64,000 nt of DNA from Marchantia polymorpha subsp. ruderalis. Its lineage: Eukaryota > Streptophyta > Marchantiopsida > Marchantiales > Marchantiaceae. Below the pieces are notes generated by a model. It saw nothing but the letters and a program-made list of their open reading frames with translations, did not search any database and was not told where the DNA came from. Where the stretch lies: positions 10,146,001 through 10,210,000 of the forward strand of contig AP031354.1 in the NCBI GenBank assembly GCA_037833965.1, written 5' to 3'. Shown here in pieces: positions 1 through 11,874 of the stretch. The position numbers and the translations under genes are program-made. Numbering within the stretch: the first letter of the stretch is position 1; each line of letters begins with the position of its first letter.

Positions 1-1260
1 TGTACCTCGAAGAGCCGAACGATGGACGTGTTCCCCACGCTGGCGGCCAGTTCCAGCGGAGTCAAAATCTGGTCGGTCGTCCCCCGTGCGACGTTTGTAG
101 GTGTTGCTGGATCTCGATTCTGCGCGGCGAAATTTCTTCATAATCTTCATAATCTTCGCACCGCGCGGATTGTAGCACGCGATGTGGCTGGCCAAGGCTC
201 CCTCGAACGTCGCCTTGCTGAAGCCATTTCTCACGGAAACCTTCGTGACGTCGACGATGAACTTGAGATCCTTCCCCTCGAAGGTGAGCGCCTTGTCCGT
301 CTGCTCGTCTTTTACCAGAAGCGTCAAGTCTTTCGGGGGTTCTATCGAGGAGGCAGTTCTGTGCAATGGCGTCCTCCCTCCTGCGTCTCGTCTGTTCACA
401 ATGTGTCTCCAGAACGCTTCTTGGAAGTACTCTTTGAGGCTGAAGAATTCCTTGATCGCGTCGTGATCCACGGCGACGTGGAGGGGAGTCCTCCCTCTGC
501 CGTCCTCCAGATCGAACAAGCGTTGGACCTCATCGGCTCGACCCAGCTGAAAAACCTTCAACAGAAGCTTCTGCTTGCAATTCCTCACCATGTGCAGCAG
601 CTCAGATTCTGTGTTCCGCTCGCTGCAAGCGCACAAGGCGTGGAAGAGAAACACTTCCATCGGTAAAAAGCTGAACTCGTGGCTTCGCTGGAAGAGCGCA
701 GTCACCGCGTGATGACTTTGGCCCAGCTCGCGTAAGACGGATGCCGTGATCTCTCTTATTCTATCCAGGCTTCGGCCCCTGAGTATCGGAGGGGGAGGCC
801 CGAGAGCTTCCGGGATTTTATACGGATTCGATCGACATTTGCGAACGAGAGCGACTGCCAGAGTCCTGAGTATTCTCTCGTTTCCATTGAGCACGGCTAT
901 GGCGACGGCGTCGAGCCTGCAGTTGCCATCGAATGCGAGGATCAAATCCTTCAGGATCTCCGAAGGGAGTTTGCCGTCTGTTGAGGATACATGAGGAGTA
1001 CGAGGCTGGTTCTCCTCGAGGACTGGTGGCGTTTCTCCGTCGTTGAAGAAGCCGAGGATTTTCGTCACCAAAGCCTCCGAGCCCTGCTTGACGGCCACGT
1101 GCAGGACATTGCATCCTTTCCAGTTCCATCCGACGGTTTGTGCTTCGGCCTCATCGGGATACGTCCGAACCAAAACGTGCCCATGGATGCTATCCAAGAG
1201 CCTTTCGAGCTCGAGGCAATCGCCTTTCCATAGAGCAGCATACCAAGCTGCTTTTGACAT
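1..1260 (-). CDS. Ankyrin-repeat protein, partial (C-terminal part beyond left edge)
   Basis: The minus strand is open from an ATG at 1260 to the window edge. The product starts MSKAAWYAALWKGDCLELER and carries ankyrin signatures: NVLHVAVKQGSEALV near residue 65, RTPLHVAVDHDAIKEF in the middle, and a degenerate GGRTPLHRTASS after it. Ankyrin repeats are protein-binding scaffolds; in plants such proteins often end in a membrane-bound PGG region, which would lie outside the window. Near positions 60-130 the best ankyrin match (TPLELAASVGNTSIVRLFEV) moves to another frame, so either a short intron or a frameshift lies there; I see no convincing donor. An acceptor-like TTACCTCAG sits just before the ATG, so the true first exon may lie upstream. 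Family assignment is fairly sure; exact limits and intactness are not. Confidence 0.65.
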   Translation of the reverse strand, partial: MSKAAWYAALWKGDCLELERLLDSIHGHVLVRTYPDEAEAQTVGWNWKGCNVLHVAVKQGSEALVTKILGFFNDGETPPVLEENQPRTPHVSSTDGKLPSEILKDLILAFDGNCRLDAVAIAVLNGNERILRTLAVALVRKCRSNPYKIPEALGPPPPILRGRSLDRIREITASVLRELGQSHHAVTALFQRSHEFSFLPMEVFLFHALCACSERNTESELLHMVRNCKQKLLLKVFQLGRADEVQRLFDLEDGRGRTPLHVAVDHDAIKEFFSLKEYFQEAFWRHIVNRRDAGGRTPLHRTASSIEPPKDLTLLVKDEQTDKALTFEGKDLKFIVDVTKVSVRNGFSKATFEGALASHIACYNPRGAKIMKIMKKFRRAESRSSNTYKRRTGDDRPDFDSAGTGRQRGEHVHRSALRGT

Positions 1261-2762
1261 GTCCTGAGGTAAGATGCAGATACATACGACACAACGAGGT
1301 TCATGAGAGAGTCGACCTTGGCTGTCACCTGATTACTTACGGAGGATGGAATTTCCACCTCCATTCAATTCCTGTCTCGGAATGCAATGATGAGAATGAC
1401 TCAAGCAGACATGAATCGAATACATCTTTTCAACAAGTGATCCTCGCAGCAAACGCCGACGATCCATCTCGTGGAGCAACCCAGCAGGTTTCGGAGGGAC
1501 TCACCTAACGTAGCATTCGAGTGATCGCAATATCTTTGTAGCGGGATATGCCTGATGCTCAGTACAGAACTCCTAAACACAGTACTGCCCAATGAAGTCT
1601 GAAAATGTTGGATCTCGGAAAAGATCTTTTGGTCACTGGAATGCTGAAGAATGGCAAGCACTTCCACGCATGTCACACGAGATCTTTATGTGGATCGTAG
1701 GGAACCGTAACAGTCAAAAAAATGGTAACCGTAACTCAAATTGCTACTGAACATGGAAAAGACCCATATAAAACGTATATCCGTGGGAATTCCTTTCTTG
1801 CGGCACCGTATCGGACGCCGAGTAGTACACATGAAACAAAGATACCAGACCCAAGAGGGCTGGCGATGGAGGATAAAAAAAAGTTGGAGCTTCTCATTCC
1901 TACAGAACAGGCGAAGCATACATGATATTAGTTGCATTCATAGTGTAAAAACCCAATTTTCAGGAATCCTCCGAGGAAAGTGTCGTTTTCAGCCAGCAAC
2001 CCAGAAATTTCAGGAATTTGAGTGATCCTCTATATCCATTTGACGGCAATTGTGGCAAAGAAGATTCCCTGCATGCATCGATGCATAATCTACTTCCACC
2101 GGTCAGACTAATCTGACGAAGAATGAAGTTTCAGATCAATTCACTACCAAAAACCACACACAGCGCATCATCAGTTCTGTGATGGTCTTCACAGGTCGCC
2201 CTTGCTGCACATTCGTCTTCACGTCTCGTCCTTCGAGTCATATCTACGAGATACATAATCTTTGTTTCACCTCTTCCTTATGTGACTGTCAGTATCTTCA
2301 CGCTAATACTCTGTCAATCTCCGCTGTAAATTCGACTGGAGGTCCTTGTAGACAGACTGAAATGATTTTTCCATGTGTCCAGAGTAGTAGCGCGACATGA
2401 ATCCGGAGCAATAAGCTCAAACAAAAGGAAAGAACATGGAATGTTCGAGCTTCAACAAATCTCAGCATGGCGTTTATCCAAAGGACAAGCCACACAGGGT
2501 ATGCGTTTACTTGCATGAGAATAAGGCAAGTGACGACAATTTACCCAGCCTGGAAATATGAAGCCATCCGTAAAGGCCACAATTGGTTCAGGCGATTTCT
2601 CCTTCCGGGAGGAAATCACACACATGTGAAACAAAGTTGGATCCCAATTCCATGTGGCGTTCTGGGATATGCTGATGGAGTCCAGGGATGTCACATCATA
2701 GGTGGTATTCCACTTTGAAGGGGATGTCTTGAGTGCAATATGCATGTATGGCGTAAAGATTA
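1261..2762. other. No supported gene
   Basis: Several short open frames exist on both strands, but none shows a recognisable domain or a consistent reading frame. It may include upstream parts of the decayed copia element that becomes recognisable at 2763. Confidence 0.4.
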
Positions 2763-3379
2763 ATGATTGCCATGATACGCACTGAGTCAAACACTGCACA
2801 AGATTCGGAGTGGTCAGTCAGGTTAGGGCGATTCCTAGCGGGGAGAGCAAAGGAATATATGATAATGGTTCTGAGATACACAGAAGCAAGCTCATATGTT
2901 GCAAAATGTTATGGAGGACCGGATCAATTTTTGAGGCTAGGTTGATTCAGATTCTACCGGGGATGTATTCAAAGCGTGTACTCTCTCGCTTGTGTGTTGA
3001 CTATTGCAAGTGGAGCTCTAAGATGGTCAGATCTACCGACAGCATGAGCAGAATATAAGGCGGATATCCAAGCATGCAAGGAATAGTCTCGATACAAAGG
3101 TTAGTGGAGGAATTCGGGCGAAAGCAGGAGAAGACCTCTCTATCCTCTAATAGTCGACTTCGCATACACGGCATATCGCAAGGAATCCAGAAATTCATTC
3201 CCGGACGACGCACTTTTGTGCGAGAGGTGGTGGAGGAAGGTAGTAAGAACATGCAGAAGATTCAGACCCATGTAAACCTGGCATCTGATTTGACCAAAGC
3301 GATCAGCCCCGACAAGGTTGGATTGTGCAGATCCTCATGTATCCAAGCAGGAACCCCTACAACAGCATGGAGTGACTAG
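2763..3379 (+). mobile_element. Ty1/copia polyprotein C-terminus (RNase H end), decayed
   Basis: Three consecutive plus-strand frames read like the end of a copia polyprotein. First comes a stretch with FLAGRAKEYMIMVLRY and YGGPDQFLRLG, matching the usual FLANPGKEHW...ILRY...YGG block. A broken middle follows. Then 3074-3379 has LVEEFGRKQEKTSLSSNSR, RRTFVREVVEEGSKNMQKIQ and NLASDLTKAISPDK, matching the family's order of EEL(G)xKQE, the YHFVREVVEEG block and NLADxLTKxI. Frame changes and a stop at about 3056 show it is dead. No flanking LTR is recognisable. In an intact element this part would encode RNase H, which removes RNA from the RNA/DNA hybrid during reverse transcription. Confidence 0.75.
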
Positions 3380-3946
3380 GCGACTGCGAACAGATTCTCT
3401 CTCTCACCCATCCCTGATCATACACTAAGTTTTACTTTACTATTGAATAGAGAAGAGTTCCACGAGTTTACCGTGTAAATGCTGAAGTATTTGTGAGATA
3501 TCAGCTTCAGTTGTATGTCTATTTCTTTCTAGAGTATTTGTCGTTTAGTAATAGCTCGTTGAATCAATATCCTATGGGTTGTGTAAGAATTGACGAGTTT
3601 GATTTATTCTGATCTTTACAGTTTAAAGTACCGTTATAAGTCGGGATGATATAAGGCCAATCAACGAATTAAGGCGAGGAGCATTACAATGATAAGGTTT
3701 TCAAGAATAGTCGAGAGGGAGAACGGGGAGATATCTACGGGAGAAAATCACCTGTGAGGAAGTGTTAGTCTTGCTCCGGAAACAATAGTGATTTTTCGGG
3801 TGTGTAGTTCTCAGTAAACTGTAACCTTGTAATGGAGATAAGAAGGTCAAGTCCGAAGAAATTGATCTTGGATATATAGTTCGCGCGAAATAGGCTTTCA
3901 AGCTGAACCTCGTCGACACATGCTTGTGTCTCTATTGTGTGTGGAC

Positions 3947-3980
3947 TGTGATTTTCTGTAGGTTGTGATTTTCTGTAGGT
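3947..3980. repeat. 17-bp tandem duplication
   Basis: The unit TGTGATTTTCTGTAGGT occurs twice in direct contact (3947-3963 and 3964-3980). It is a simple local duplication in otherwise unassigned sequence. From 3380 to 5130 I see no other supported feature. Confidence 0.8.
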
Positions 3981-5129
3981 TATGGGGATTGAATTCCCTA
4001 CAGAACGTCAGGATCGTATTACGCATGGCCTCAAACTCTGCAAACATAGCCACTCCCTCGGGAGCTGTCTTATGTGCTCTGTCGGCGCTCGTGTTGTCCA
4101 GGACGAGCGAGGATGGTATTGTCCGGACACGACTCCGAAGTCGTGGCCGGATAGGCCCCTTCTATTTAGAACCTTTCTTCGTCAACTCGTCGGGGTCTGC
4201 TCTGGTCCTCGAAGGGGAACCGAGGAAGTGATGCATCAAGTATGGCGGGGATTATCATCAGACTAATATGAGAAAGCAAATTTAGCATAGAATTTATGTA
4301 ATAATTTTTCTCAGCTGTGACCTTTTCCACGAATCTGAATTTGTGTCAAAAATAGTACAGTATTCTTATCTGAAGATTACTTATACTATACTTGGTTTAG
4401 TCTCATAATGAATAAGTATATACTTGGTTATAGAAATGTAATATAGTAGTCGAAATTTCAAATCATTATCGAAATTTGTGTTTTCTCACTCTAGTATTAT
4501 GGTTAGATGGATTTATGAATCACATTTCAGTATGTTCTTTAAAGAATGCAAATACAACTATCGTTCTAGGTTGTGAGGTATCACGTTTATCAGTTTATTG
4601 TTTAGAGTATATTAGATTACGCGCTCATAAAGCTGAAACGTTTTTTTTAAGTCAGCGATATACTTAACAAAAGAATGATAATTCTTTGAGATAATGCAAT
4701 ATATGTTCTATTGTGATAATATTCGTAACTAGTCATTTTTTACTCTCCTCTTTCATCATTTTTTGGCTTCATGAAATATTCTCCTCCATTTCTTTAGCTT
4801 GAATTCATCTCTGAATAAGTTCATAGCACTAGATACTTTAAAGAGAATCCACCCTAACGAGCAGATGCCTAACTTCTCGTTATGGGTAAAGATGTTGTGA
4901 TAGTTACTCTTTGTTGAAAGCATATACTTACTTACTGTGCATGAACTTGAGCACAGTAAGAGGTTTTAAGAGGGGCTGTGCTTTTAATGCAACTCGATCT
5001 GGAAAATACATATTCTCTGGTTCTTGCGAATGGTTTATGGTCTCAACATTCTGGTGTTGCTTTCTTGATAAAAGTCGGTTACAAATTTTTATGCTATTTG
5101 TACCAGTAACTGATTATGGATGAGTGCTA

Positions 5130-6105
5130 ATGGGCTTGCACTTTTCGCTTCAGATTTACGTGCCTACGATATTGTTCCCAATGGGAAGTTGTGGACGGCA
5201 TATGAGGCTGCAATGGTGTCTTCCACAGGCTCTCGAACTGATGAAGTGGTCCGTATACAAGATAAGTTTGTGTGAACTCCAGAGGCTCTGTTCATGGAGT
5301 GAACCATGAGCAGACTCGCGTTGGCCAGCCAACTGAGCTGTTATTGATCGCATTTGCTTGATGGAATAGAGTAGACCGGTGGGAACCAAAATATTACTCA
5401 TCCTGCTCGAAGCCTATTATCTTGGGGTGCATTTGTGTGCGAGTTCCGCACAGTAAAAGCTTTCGCATGCGAGGCCCAGAAGCCTGCCGAAGTTGATATC
5501 GAATTAGAGAGGCCCGGAGAGGGTCCAGTGTCGTCATATCGGATCATCTTTGCTAGTCCACCAAGTTGCAGTTTGAAGTTCTGCCTGGGCCATCTCTTTT
5601 GCTCAGCGTAGCGGTTTCGAAATCACCGAAATTTGGCTGGAACCCTGTCCCAAACTTGCCTGCATAATGGGAAGTAACCGACTGTGATCATGTCCCGGAA
5701 TCAGTCGATGTTCACATCAAAAGTTGCCAACAATCATTCTCGACAGAAGGATGGTGAAGCGATGGGTGGGAGCCAGTGTCGAGAATTGAATTACTCCCAG
5801 CAACTTATGTGAAATCAACTGCAAGTGAAGTGGTGATCGAATACAATGAAGACAAATCTGTATGCAGGCGCATGGCATTCGTCTCAGGTTTACTGTCTTC
5901 GCTCTCGAGGAGACTACCCCGAGTGACAGTCCTGTATATAAAGTTTCATTCGAACAAAGTGCTCATCCTGTAAACTTCACAATTTCCAGCAAGGAGTTTG
6001 GCTCCCTTGCCCACCGTGAATGTACCCGTGATTCGAGGTCACATTATTTGGAAACACGGGACAGTTCTCTTGTGCAACTCGCAATGTCTATCGTTGTTTC
6101 CTAAT
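5130..6105 (+). pseudogene. Unrecognised gene remnant or set of exons
   Basis: Coding-like blocks appear in order on the plus strand, in different frames. One at about 5153-5270 follows an acceptor-like TTTTCGCTTCAG and includes YDIVPNGKLWTAYEAAMVS. One at about 5425-5600 includes AQKPAEVDIELERPGEGPVS and YRIIFASPPSCSLKF. One at about 5775-5875 includes ELLPATYVKSTASEVVIEYN. One at about 5870-6010 includes FTVFALEETTPSDSPVYKV and NFTISSKEFGSL. They could be exons of one gene or pieces of a dead one. Stops close behind the second block argue against a continuous frame. I do not recognise the family. Composition is clearly less AT-rich than the sequence after 6106. Confidence 0.3.
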
Positions 6106-6600
6106 TATTATCACAAAAATTTTGGTTGTCTAATGAACGCGATTTGAAAGTATACCAGGATTATAACCATTTTATTCATTTTTATAAATAGTAATGTTAA
6201 ACTCATAAACTATTTTAAGTCCAGATAAATTCCATGTATAGAAAACAAATTCATTATCTTACGAATTTACTATACAAAATTATTATTGGTTTGTCATAAA
6301 ATTTACATTAATATATAGTTTCAAATAAATTCATCTATATTACATGAAGAACTATTTAAAAAAAAAATTAATATAAATAAATATATGAATATAAATATAT
6401 AAATCTTATGAATTCCACAGGTTTCGTCAAATTTCAAAGATTCGAATCACAAATGGTTTTTTTTCTTTCCAGAAATCACGTTATCAAACTGCCACATTCT
6501 CACAAAGCGACACAATAATAAGAATTTGTTGTACTTTCTGTTATCACACTTCGAACCTCCATAGCTCTATGCATCGCGTCAACATATGATTTCGAGAACC
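6106..6600. other. AT-rich spacer
   Basis: Strongly AT-rich sequence with no open frame of note. It lies just beyond the 3' end of the minus-strand F-box pseudogene. Confidence 0.5.
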
Positions 6601-6617
6601 CAAGCTCCTCGTCAGCG

Positions 6618-7980
6618 TCAGCGTATGTGTGGATGCTTGATCTTGCTCTCGATCGACTCAGGGCTGACGAGTGAGGGTTGGAAAGTCCAGACTGGACGTA
6701 TATGACAAGGGTTCAATCTGTCATCAACGTCTTGTACAATCGCCCAGTTGCCCACCCACGTCCAAGAATGTTCGACAGCATCGTAGCGCAACAATGGACG
6801 AGACATATCTCTCAACGGACGAGACGTGTCTGATCTGCATCGGTCTGAACTGCATCTGAACTCATAATAATGTCTGTAAAAATCTATTTGCAGAAGATAG
6901 ATTACTTCGTCCCCAGCTCCCAAGCACCACTTGAGGCGTACATTTGTTGTACGACTTGTAGATTCTTTTGTGTCTTCGTACAAGGGAGCGAGTACATCAA
7001 CCACCGAGTGCATGGGCACCGCCTTCTTCTCTCGGAAGTACAAGTCACCAGGGAAATGCCATGGACGCACCTTTTCAGGCGTGTATTCCACAATCTCGTA
7101 GAAACAAAGCTCATTACCCGATGATCCATTTCGATTATCTAGTCCAACCAGCAGGACTTCGCCTTTGTGCTCCATACATCTCCAAATGATATCCTCCATA
7201 GCGGGTTGCCTCAACTGAATCCAAGCGTCGAGCTTCACGTCGTAAATACACAGAAAGTTCACCTGATCAGCTCCAATATTACTCATTATCCAGAAAAACT
7301 TTCCACGCATTGAGTCTTGTATGTGGATGGATTGGTATCCTCATTTCTTTCTAGGCGTGGACCGAAAGCGTTGGTGAGGGATAATTTTCTACTGATCCAC
7401 CATGAGCGCAACTGGGAGGCGTAGATGTAAGTTTCCCCTCCGTCAACCGAGCAACAAGGATCCAGAAATGAAGAAAGTGTAGGACTCTGATTTGAGATCT
7501 ACATCGATTCCACACCACATATGTCCAACCACGTGAGCCACTGGCGAACGAAGTCGGCAATCTGTGGAACTGTCGTGTCCAAGGGTTGTAGACGATGAAT
7601 GTTGGGATTTCCATTTGCCAGTAGTCGTCCAGTGGGCGCTTCCTAAGAAAGACCAGCAGGCCCCCACCTGATGCGACCAGCTCATATTCCTCATCTTCTC
7701 CAAATTCGAGATGGCACGGCACCCAGCAACGACTGGCGGTGTCGTAGAGACTGAGAGCTCATTGCCCCATGTACAGCGGAACCAGCTTCCCAGGTTTGAG
7801 GAAAACCGAGATTGGAGATTCCCATGACACGAACAGATCGTTCCACTCTCTGCACACGCAACGGAACCTCCTCAGGCTCTGGACCGGGAGCTTGCGCAGC
7901 ACAATCAACAGAACGGTGGCCGGTAACGACTTCCACAAAGAATCTGATGTCAGTTCTGCTGGCTCGGACGAGCGCGCCAT
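6618..7980 (-). pseudogene. F-box protein gene, broken by one stop and frameshifts
   Basis: From ATG 7980 the first 73 codons hold an F-box: SLWKSLPATVLLIVLRKLP, then LRRFRCVCREWNDLFVS. F-box proteins recruit substrates to SCF ubiquitin ligases through SKP1. An in-frame TGA at about 7759-7761 follows LYMGQ, yet the same frame continues with LYDTASRCWVPCHLEFG, typical of the C-terminal beta-propeller-like part. Near 7525 the likely sequence (GIDVDLKSESYTFFISGS) moves to another frame and returns near 7445. A further shift near 7340 leads into the last 230 codons (GKFFWIMSNIGADQ, YDVKLDAWIQLRQP), ending at 6618. Total span of about 450 codons fits an intronless plant F-box gene. Introns cannot explain a lone in-frame stop, so I call it a pseudogene; a sequencing-error explanation would need several errors. 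Confidence 0.7.
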
Positions 7981-8205
7981 CTAATCGCTGTCCGATTCCA
8001 TAGTCGCCTCCATCCCTTCTTCCTCGACAACCAGTTCTAGTCCGTCCCCATCCAAAGATCAAATCTGCGAAATCCTCCGAGGAACTTGCTCCGAGGACTT
8101 AAGAAGCTTTTCAGCTGAAGCGTGTGCGACAGTGTTTTCCGCGATCACATTACATGGCCCTCAGGATGACACATGACATGGCCTCACAGGCCTGAAGGTC
8201 TGTGA

Positions 8206-8660
8206 ATGGTGTTGCCGAATGCACCACCCAAATGGGCTAGGGGACTGACAACTACCTTCACTCCGCTGGCTGGGTTGTCTCACGCTCGTCTCACGTTCCA
8301 TTGCCGCGGAACGAGAAAACCAGATTCTGAGATTCGTTCAGAATTTCGTGGCCACTCGAGCGGGTCCCGCACTGCCAAGGAATGGACCCGAAGCTCATGC
8401 GGATGCCACTGTAGGGAAATACGTTCCCCGAGCTGGTGAGCTAGCGGTCGAATTGAACAGCTCACCAGTTCAATTCCGAGTACCGGAGCCCAAAGACCTG
8501 CTCAGCATCCCTGAGAAATTGTGCGCTGGAGATCGGTTTGTGACGAGCGTCCAAAACTCTACTGTTTGTGCGCACATACGCCAGCATTCACTCCGGTGCC
8601 GACTCTTCAGAGCGGGCTGGACCTCGTGTGGCAGCTCTGGCTGCCAGGAGCCTGCCTGAT
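8206..8660 (+). other. Open frame of unknown status
   Basis: A plus-strand frame of about 100 codons runs through 8348-8659 and includes GKYVPRAGELAVELNSS. I recognise no domain. It could be an upstream part of the ankyrin/PGG remnant at 8897, or chance. Confidence 0.15.
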
Positions 8661-8896
8661 CAGATGCCTGGCATCAACATCATGAACACGAGTATGAGGT
8701 AACAGATTCAGACTGGGATTGCTAGCTTTTTCAAGACGGGAAGACCAGATCTACTTTTATTCACATAGACATCGCATTCCGCCTCATCCCGAAACGTAGT
8801 CCTCTCTTCGAAATCAAAAGCGGAGATTCTGGGGATGATCAAGGGAGCGTGCGGACGATTGTGATACGATGAACCAGGAGGACACTATAACAGAAT

Positions 8897-9563
8897 ATGC
8901 TGCTAGAGCTGCACGAGGTGAAGGATCATGTCGATAGGCTGTACAGACACCGGCAGGTGTTCGTGGAGGCTGCCGATGCAATGCTCGTCGGAGCTTTTCT
9001 GATCTCGAGCGTCACCTTCGGAGGATGGCTTCAATTTCCCCTGGAGTATGTCAACTGGGGTACTCCCAGATCAGTACAGACTACGCAGCGGTGGAGCAGA
9101 AAATTAGTATCAGACTGTTCCGGATCTTCGACCGCTTTGCCTTCTACTCGCCATGGCTACGGTTATTTCTATATTGAAAAACAACCTCCACATCAGAAGA
9201 GCCGTCAGCTGAATCTGCGACATGCTTTATTGCACCTCGATTTTACTGGCCCTGTCGTTTCGTATCGTGCTTGCGGCCTTCACTGCAGCATGGTTTGCAT
9301 GGCTGCCACCGATCAGAGAGCAGCAAGCGAGCATGGCGCTTATGATCCTACTTTGTCTCAGTGTCTGCTCATTGCCTATGAGTACAGTTTACGAGCTTCA
9401 AAGTCCATTTCGACCTCCGCATTGCACGGCGATACTTGATGGAGAATTTCATTGTTTTCGAGGAAATGATCAGTCATCGGCTGGCCACGGAATTCAGAAG
9501 AATCTTCTAAATATTCTACAAGAAAGAACTTCACGGACTTCACGTATTCCGAAGAATATTTAG
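8897..9563 (+). pseudogene. C-terminal membrane part of an ankyrin/PGG-type protein, frameshifted
   Basis: From ATG 8897 the frame reads LHEVKDHVDRLYRHRQVFV and then DAMLVGAFLISSVTFGGWLQ, resembling the PGG segment that follows plant ankyrin repeats (the first membrane-embedded part). Near 9050 the plausible frame shifts to one with DYAAVEQKISIRLFRIFDRF. By about 9220 it shifts again to a strongly hydrophobic run (SILLALSFRIVLAAFTAAWF; MALMILLCLSVC), which would be the later membrane helices. Two frame changes and no repeats upstream make this a truncated, dead copy. It is on the opposite strand to the ankyrin gene at the left edge, perhaps a relative from the same family expansion. Confidence 0.5.
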
Positions 9564-10113
9564 AGAGAATTCTACAAGAATATTTTCCTAGAGCCTTAAT
9601 ACGTTTGACTCACTTTCTAAACAAAACAAAACCCATCTAGAACATTTCTTATTCTAAAAATAATCCTACAATGAGATTGAATATAAACACAAAACCGCCT
9701 TCAGCATGAACGAACCCTTGAGTACAAAAACGAGCAAGGAATATCATTGAAATAGTAAAATTTGATCTGCAAGACCCACAAAATAAGCATATGATATTCG
9801 CAGAAATTATACTTGAATATTTTCCCGGGTGAGACTTGCTATTCCACCTATATCCTCCTTGGCTTTGCGGTTGACAGCAAGAGAGTTCGCATCAATGTCT
9901 TTCAAAGCAATTACACCTAGCGACGTTGGAATGCCCTTGAAAAGCAATCAATGGGTATCTTAGAAAAAGAGCATCCACTTTATTTTAACTTCATGCCTTC
10001 ACTTTGATTGATTTTACGTCGTAAGCATGTGAGCCGAACCTTCCCACCCTTCAGCGTTTGTAGTCCAGGTGGGGGTTCGAGCTCCCATAATCTAACTTCG
10101 CTGAACTCAAGCC
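9564..10113. other. Spacer, no gene seen
   Basis: AT-rich sequence without a supported gene. A short run near 10060-10080 resembles a tRNA B box, but no tRNA fold is present. Confidence 0.4.
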
Positions 10114-10481
10114 ATGTGCTCTAAGTGTATCCAAGACAACGAGATCCTAAACACTTGCTCTTTCACAGACAAATTATTCAGAACTGAAATAATAATAACT
10201 TGCTGTATGCTATTTCCACAAGAGCAGCAGACAAGCTCTTTGTTACATAAAGATCTAACCCAACTCTGGGTGAATTTCTCAATACCACAGCCGCTGTGGT
10301 CTATTCTAGCTCCGAGTCCCACTCCCAATTCCTACTCAGATTTCAGTGTCGATTTCTCAGCTTCCACCTTCAGACCCCACCAGATTCCTCTCTCAGATTC
10401 AACTCCCTTTTCAGTTTCAAATTCAGATCCCGACTGTCAGATTTCAGTCTCAGATTTCACTTCGATCTCAGCTCCCACTCC

Positions 10482-10613
10482 CAGATTTTACACTTCAATC
10501 TTAGCTTCCACTCACAGATTTCACACTTCAATCTCAGCTCCCAATCACAGATTTCACACTTCAATCTCAGCTCCCCCTCACAGATTTTACACTTCAATCT
10601 CAGATCCGACTCT
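10482..10613 (+). repeat. 33-bp minisatellite, four units
   Basis: Four units of exactly 33 bp start at 10482, 10515, 10548 and 10581. The consensus begins CAGATTTCACACTTCAATC and is followed by TCAGCTCCCACTCA with scattered substitutions. Because 33 is a multiple of three the array stays open in frame and would read as an 11-residue repeat (RFHTSISAPxH), but there is no other sign that it is translated. The wider stretch 10310-10720 is unusually poor in G on the plus strand. Confidence 0.85.
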
Positions 10614-10989
10614 CCACCCACGAGAGTTTGCTTCCTCCTACTTCGAACTCTCCACACTCCCCTCCTAATTCTCACCACTTCCCTGCGAAAATCACTCACA
10701 TCCACACTCTATTCCTTCTACCGATCCCATCAGCGTCTCCACACAATGGCACACCACACGATCCCAGCTCGCAGGCAGAATAATCCTCTTCAACGTCCAA
10801 GGGCCGAGTTGCCCGCAGGCTGCTTGAATGCCGTTCCCGCGATGATGGGCAACGGCCTGGTTCCCATGTGCGACTTTATGCCCCGCCGTCCTATTTCCCA
10901 CGCTTGACTTCACGCCGCCGCCACTGCCACACCTGTACAGTCTTCATTCATGACCACGCCAACATCCGCCGTCCGAAATCTTCTTCCGC

Positions 10990-11874
10990 GCACCGCCGAA
11001 GGCATCCTCCCGCCGAAGACGCTCTTCCGCACCTTTGCCTATCTATAACAATCATCCCTGACGCTCATAACTCACAGATCCCTGCTTTGTTCGAAACGTT
11101 CTTGGGCTCGTTGGAACGAGCGTGTTGAGCTCTTTCCAATGAGCCCCTAACTAAGTCAAACCGTTAAGAATTGAGAAAATTATCATTGTTTTACTCTTCC
11201 GCCGAAGGCGTTTGCCTATGCACAGGCTTCCTACTCGCAACTCGCCTACTCGCAACCCGCCTATGCGCAGGCCGCCTACGCGCAACTCGCCTATGCGCAG
11301 TCTTCCTACTTGCAACTCCTTGGGCCGAAGGACATTCTATCTGTTATAGCCGAAGGCCTCTCCATCTGTTATCGCCGAAGGCCTCTCTATCTATTATCGC
11401 CGAATGCCTTTCGCCTAACCATGTCAGCCGCTTTTTACGCTCATAACTCAGTGATCTCTCATTCGTTTCAAGAGTTCTTGATCTCGTTGGAACGAGCAGG
11501 TCGAGCTCTTTTCAACAAAACACTAACTGAGTCAAGGCGTCACACATTGAAAACGTTATGAGGGTTTCACTGTTTTGCCGAAGGCCTTTTCACCGAAGGC
11601 ACTTCGCCGAAGACCTTGCCCCGAAGGCCCCCTTCCGCACCTTTTGCCCCCTAACCATCACACCAACTCCTAATCTTGCCAAAACTTTCAGAAAAACCCC
11701 AAGCATAATTTTGCAAGAGCTTAAATCCAAAATTTTAACTCTCATAAGGGTAAAAAGACATGTGAGCACAGTTTTGTGCTCACAAAGCATGTTCAAAAAG
11801 ATAGAGAAAATATATTTTTTTGCTCGCAAAGACTCTTTGCGTGAGACAGAGATCCGTTGCCCTAACCCAAGTTC
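10990..11874 (+). repeat. Diverged repeat modules related to the 4.87-kb element
   Basis: Two modules of about 140 bp, at 11061-11205 and 11437-11590, start ACGCTCATAACT, continue with GTTCTTGGGCTCGTTGG or GTTCTTGATCTCGTTGG, and then GAGCTCTTT. The same module occurs in both copies of the 4.87-kb element: about 12232-12369 (inverse orientation) and about 17464-17605. The zone is also dense in GCCGAAGGC and variants. I read it as a diverged relative or source of the left part of that element, lying next to the younger insertion. Boundaries are uncertain and there is no credible gene. Confidence 0.55.
11761..11784. other. Perfect 10-bp inverted repeat
   Basis: TGTGAGCACA and TGTGCTCACA are separated by GTTT, a perfect 10-bp stem. 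A second inverted repeat, CTCGCAAAGA / TCTTTGCGTGAG with one unpaired base, lies at 11823-11845. Both are just left of the large insertion. Function unknown. Confidence 0.7.

Noticed and set aside
22-666. 214-codon open frame on the plus strand
   Set aside because: The opposite strand encodes recognisable ankyrin repeats over the same bases.
10040-10090. tRNA or SINE-like B box (GGTTCGAGCTCCC)
   Set aside because: No matching A box, acceptor stem or anticodon arm could be drawn around it.
10482-10613. CRISPR-like spaced repeats
   Set aside because: The units are contiguous 33-bp tandem copies without unique spacers, and the genome is a plant's.
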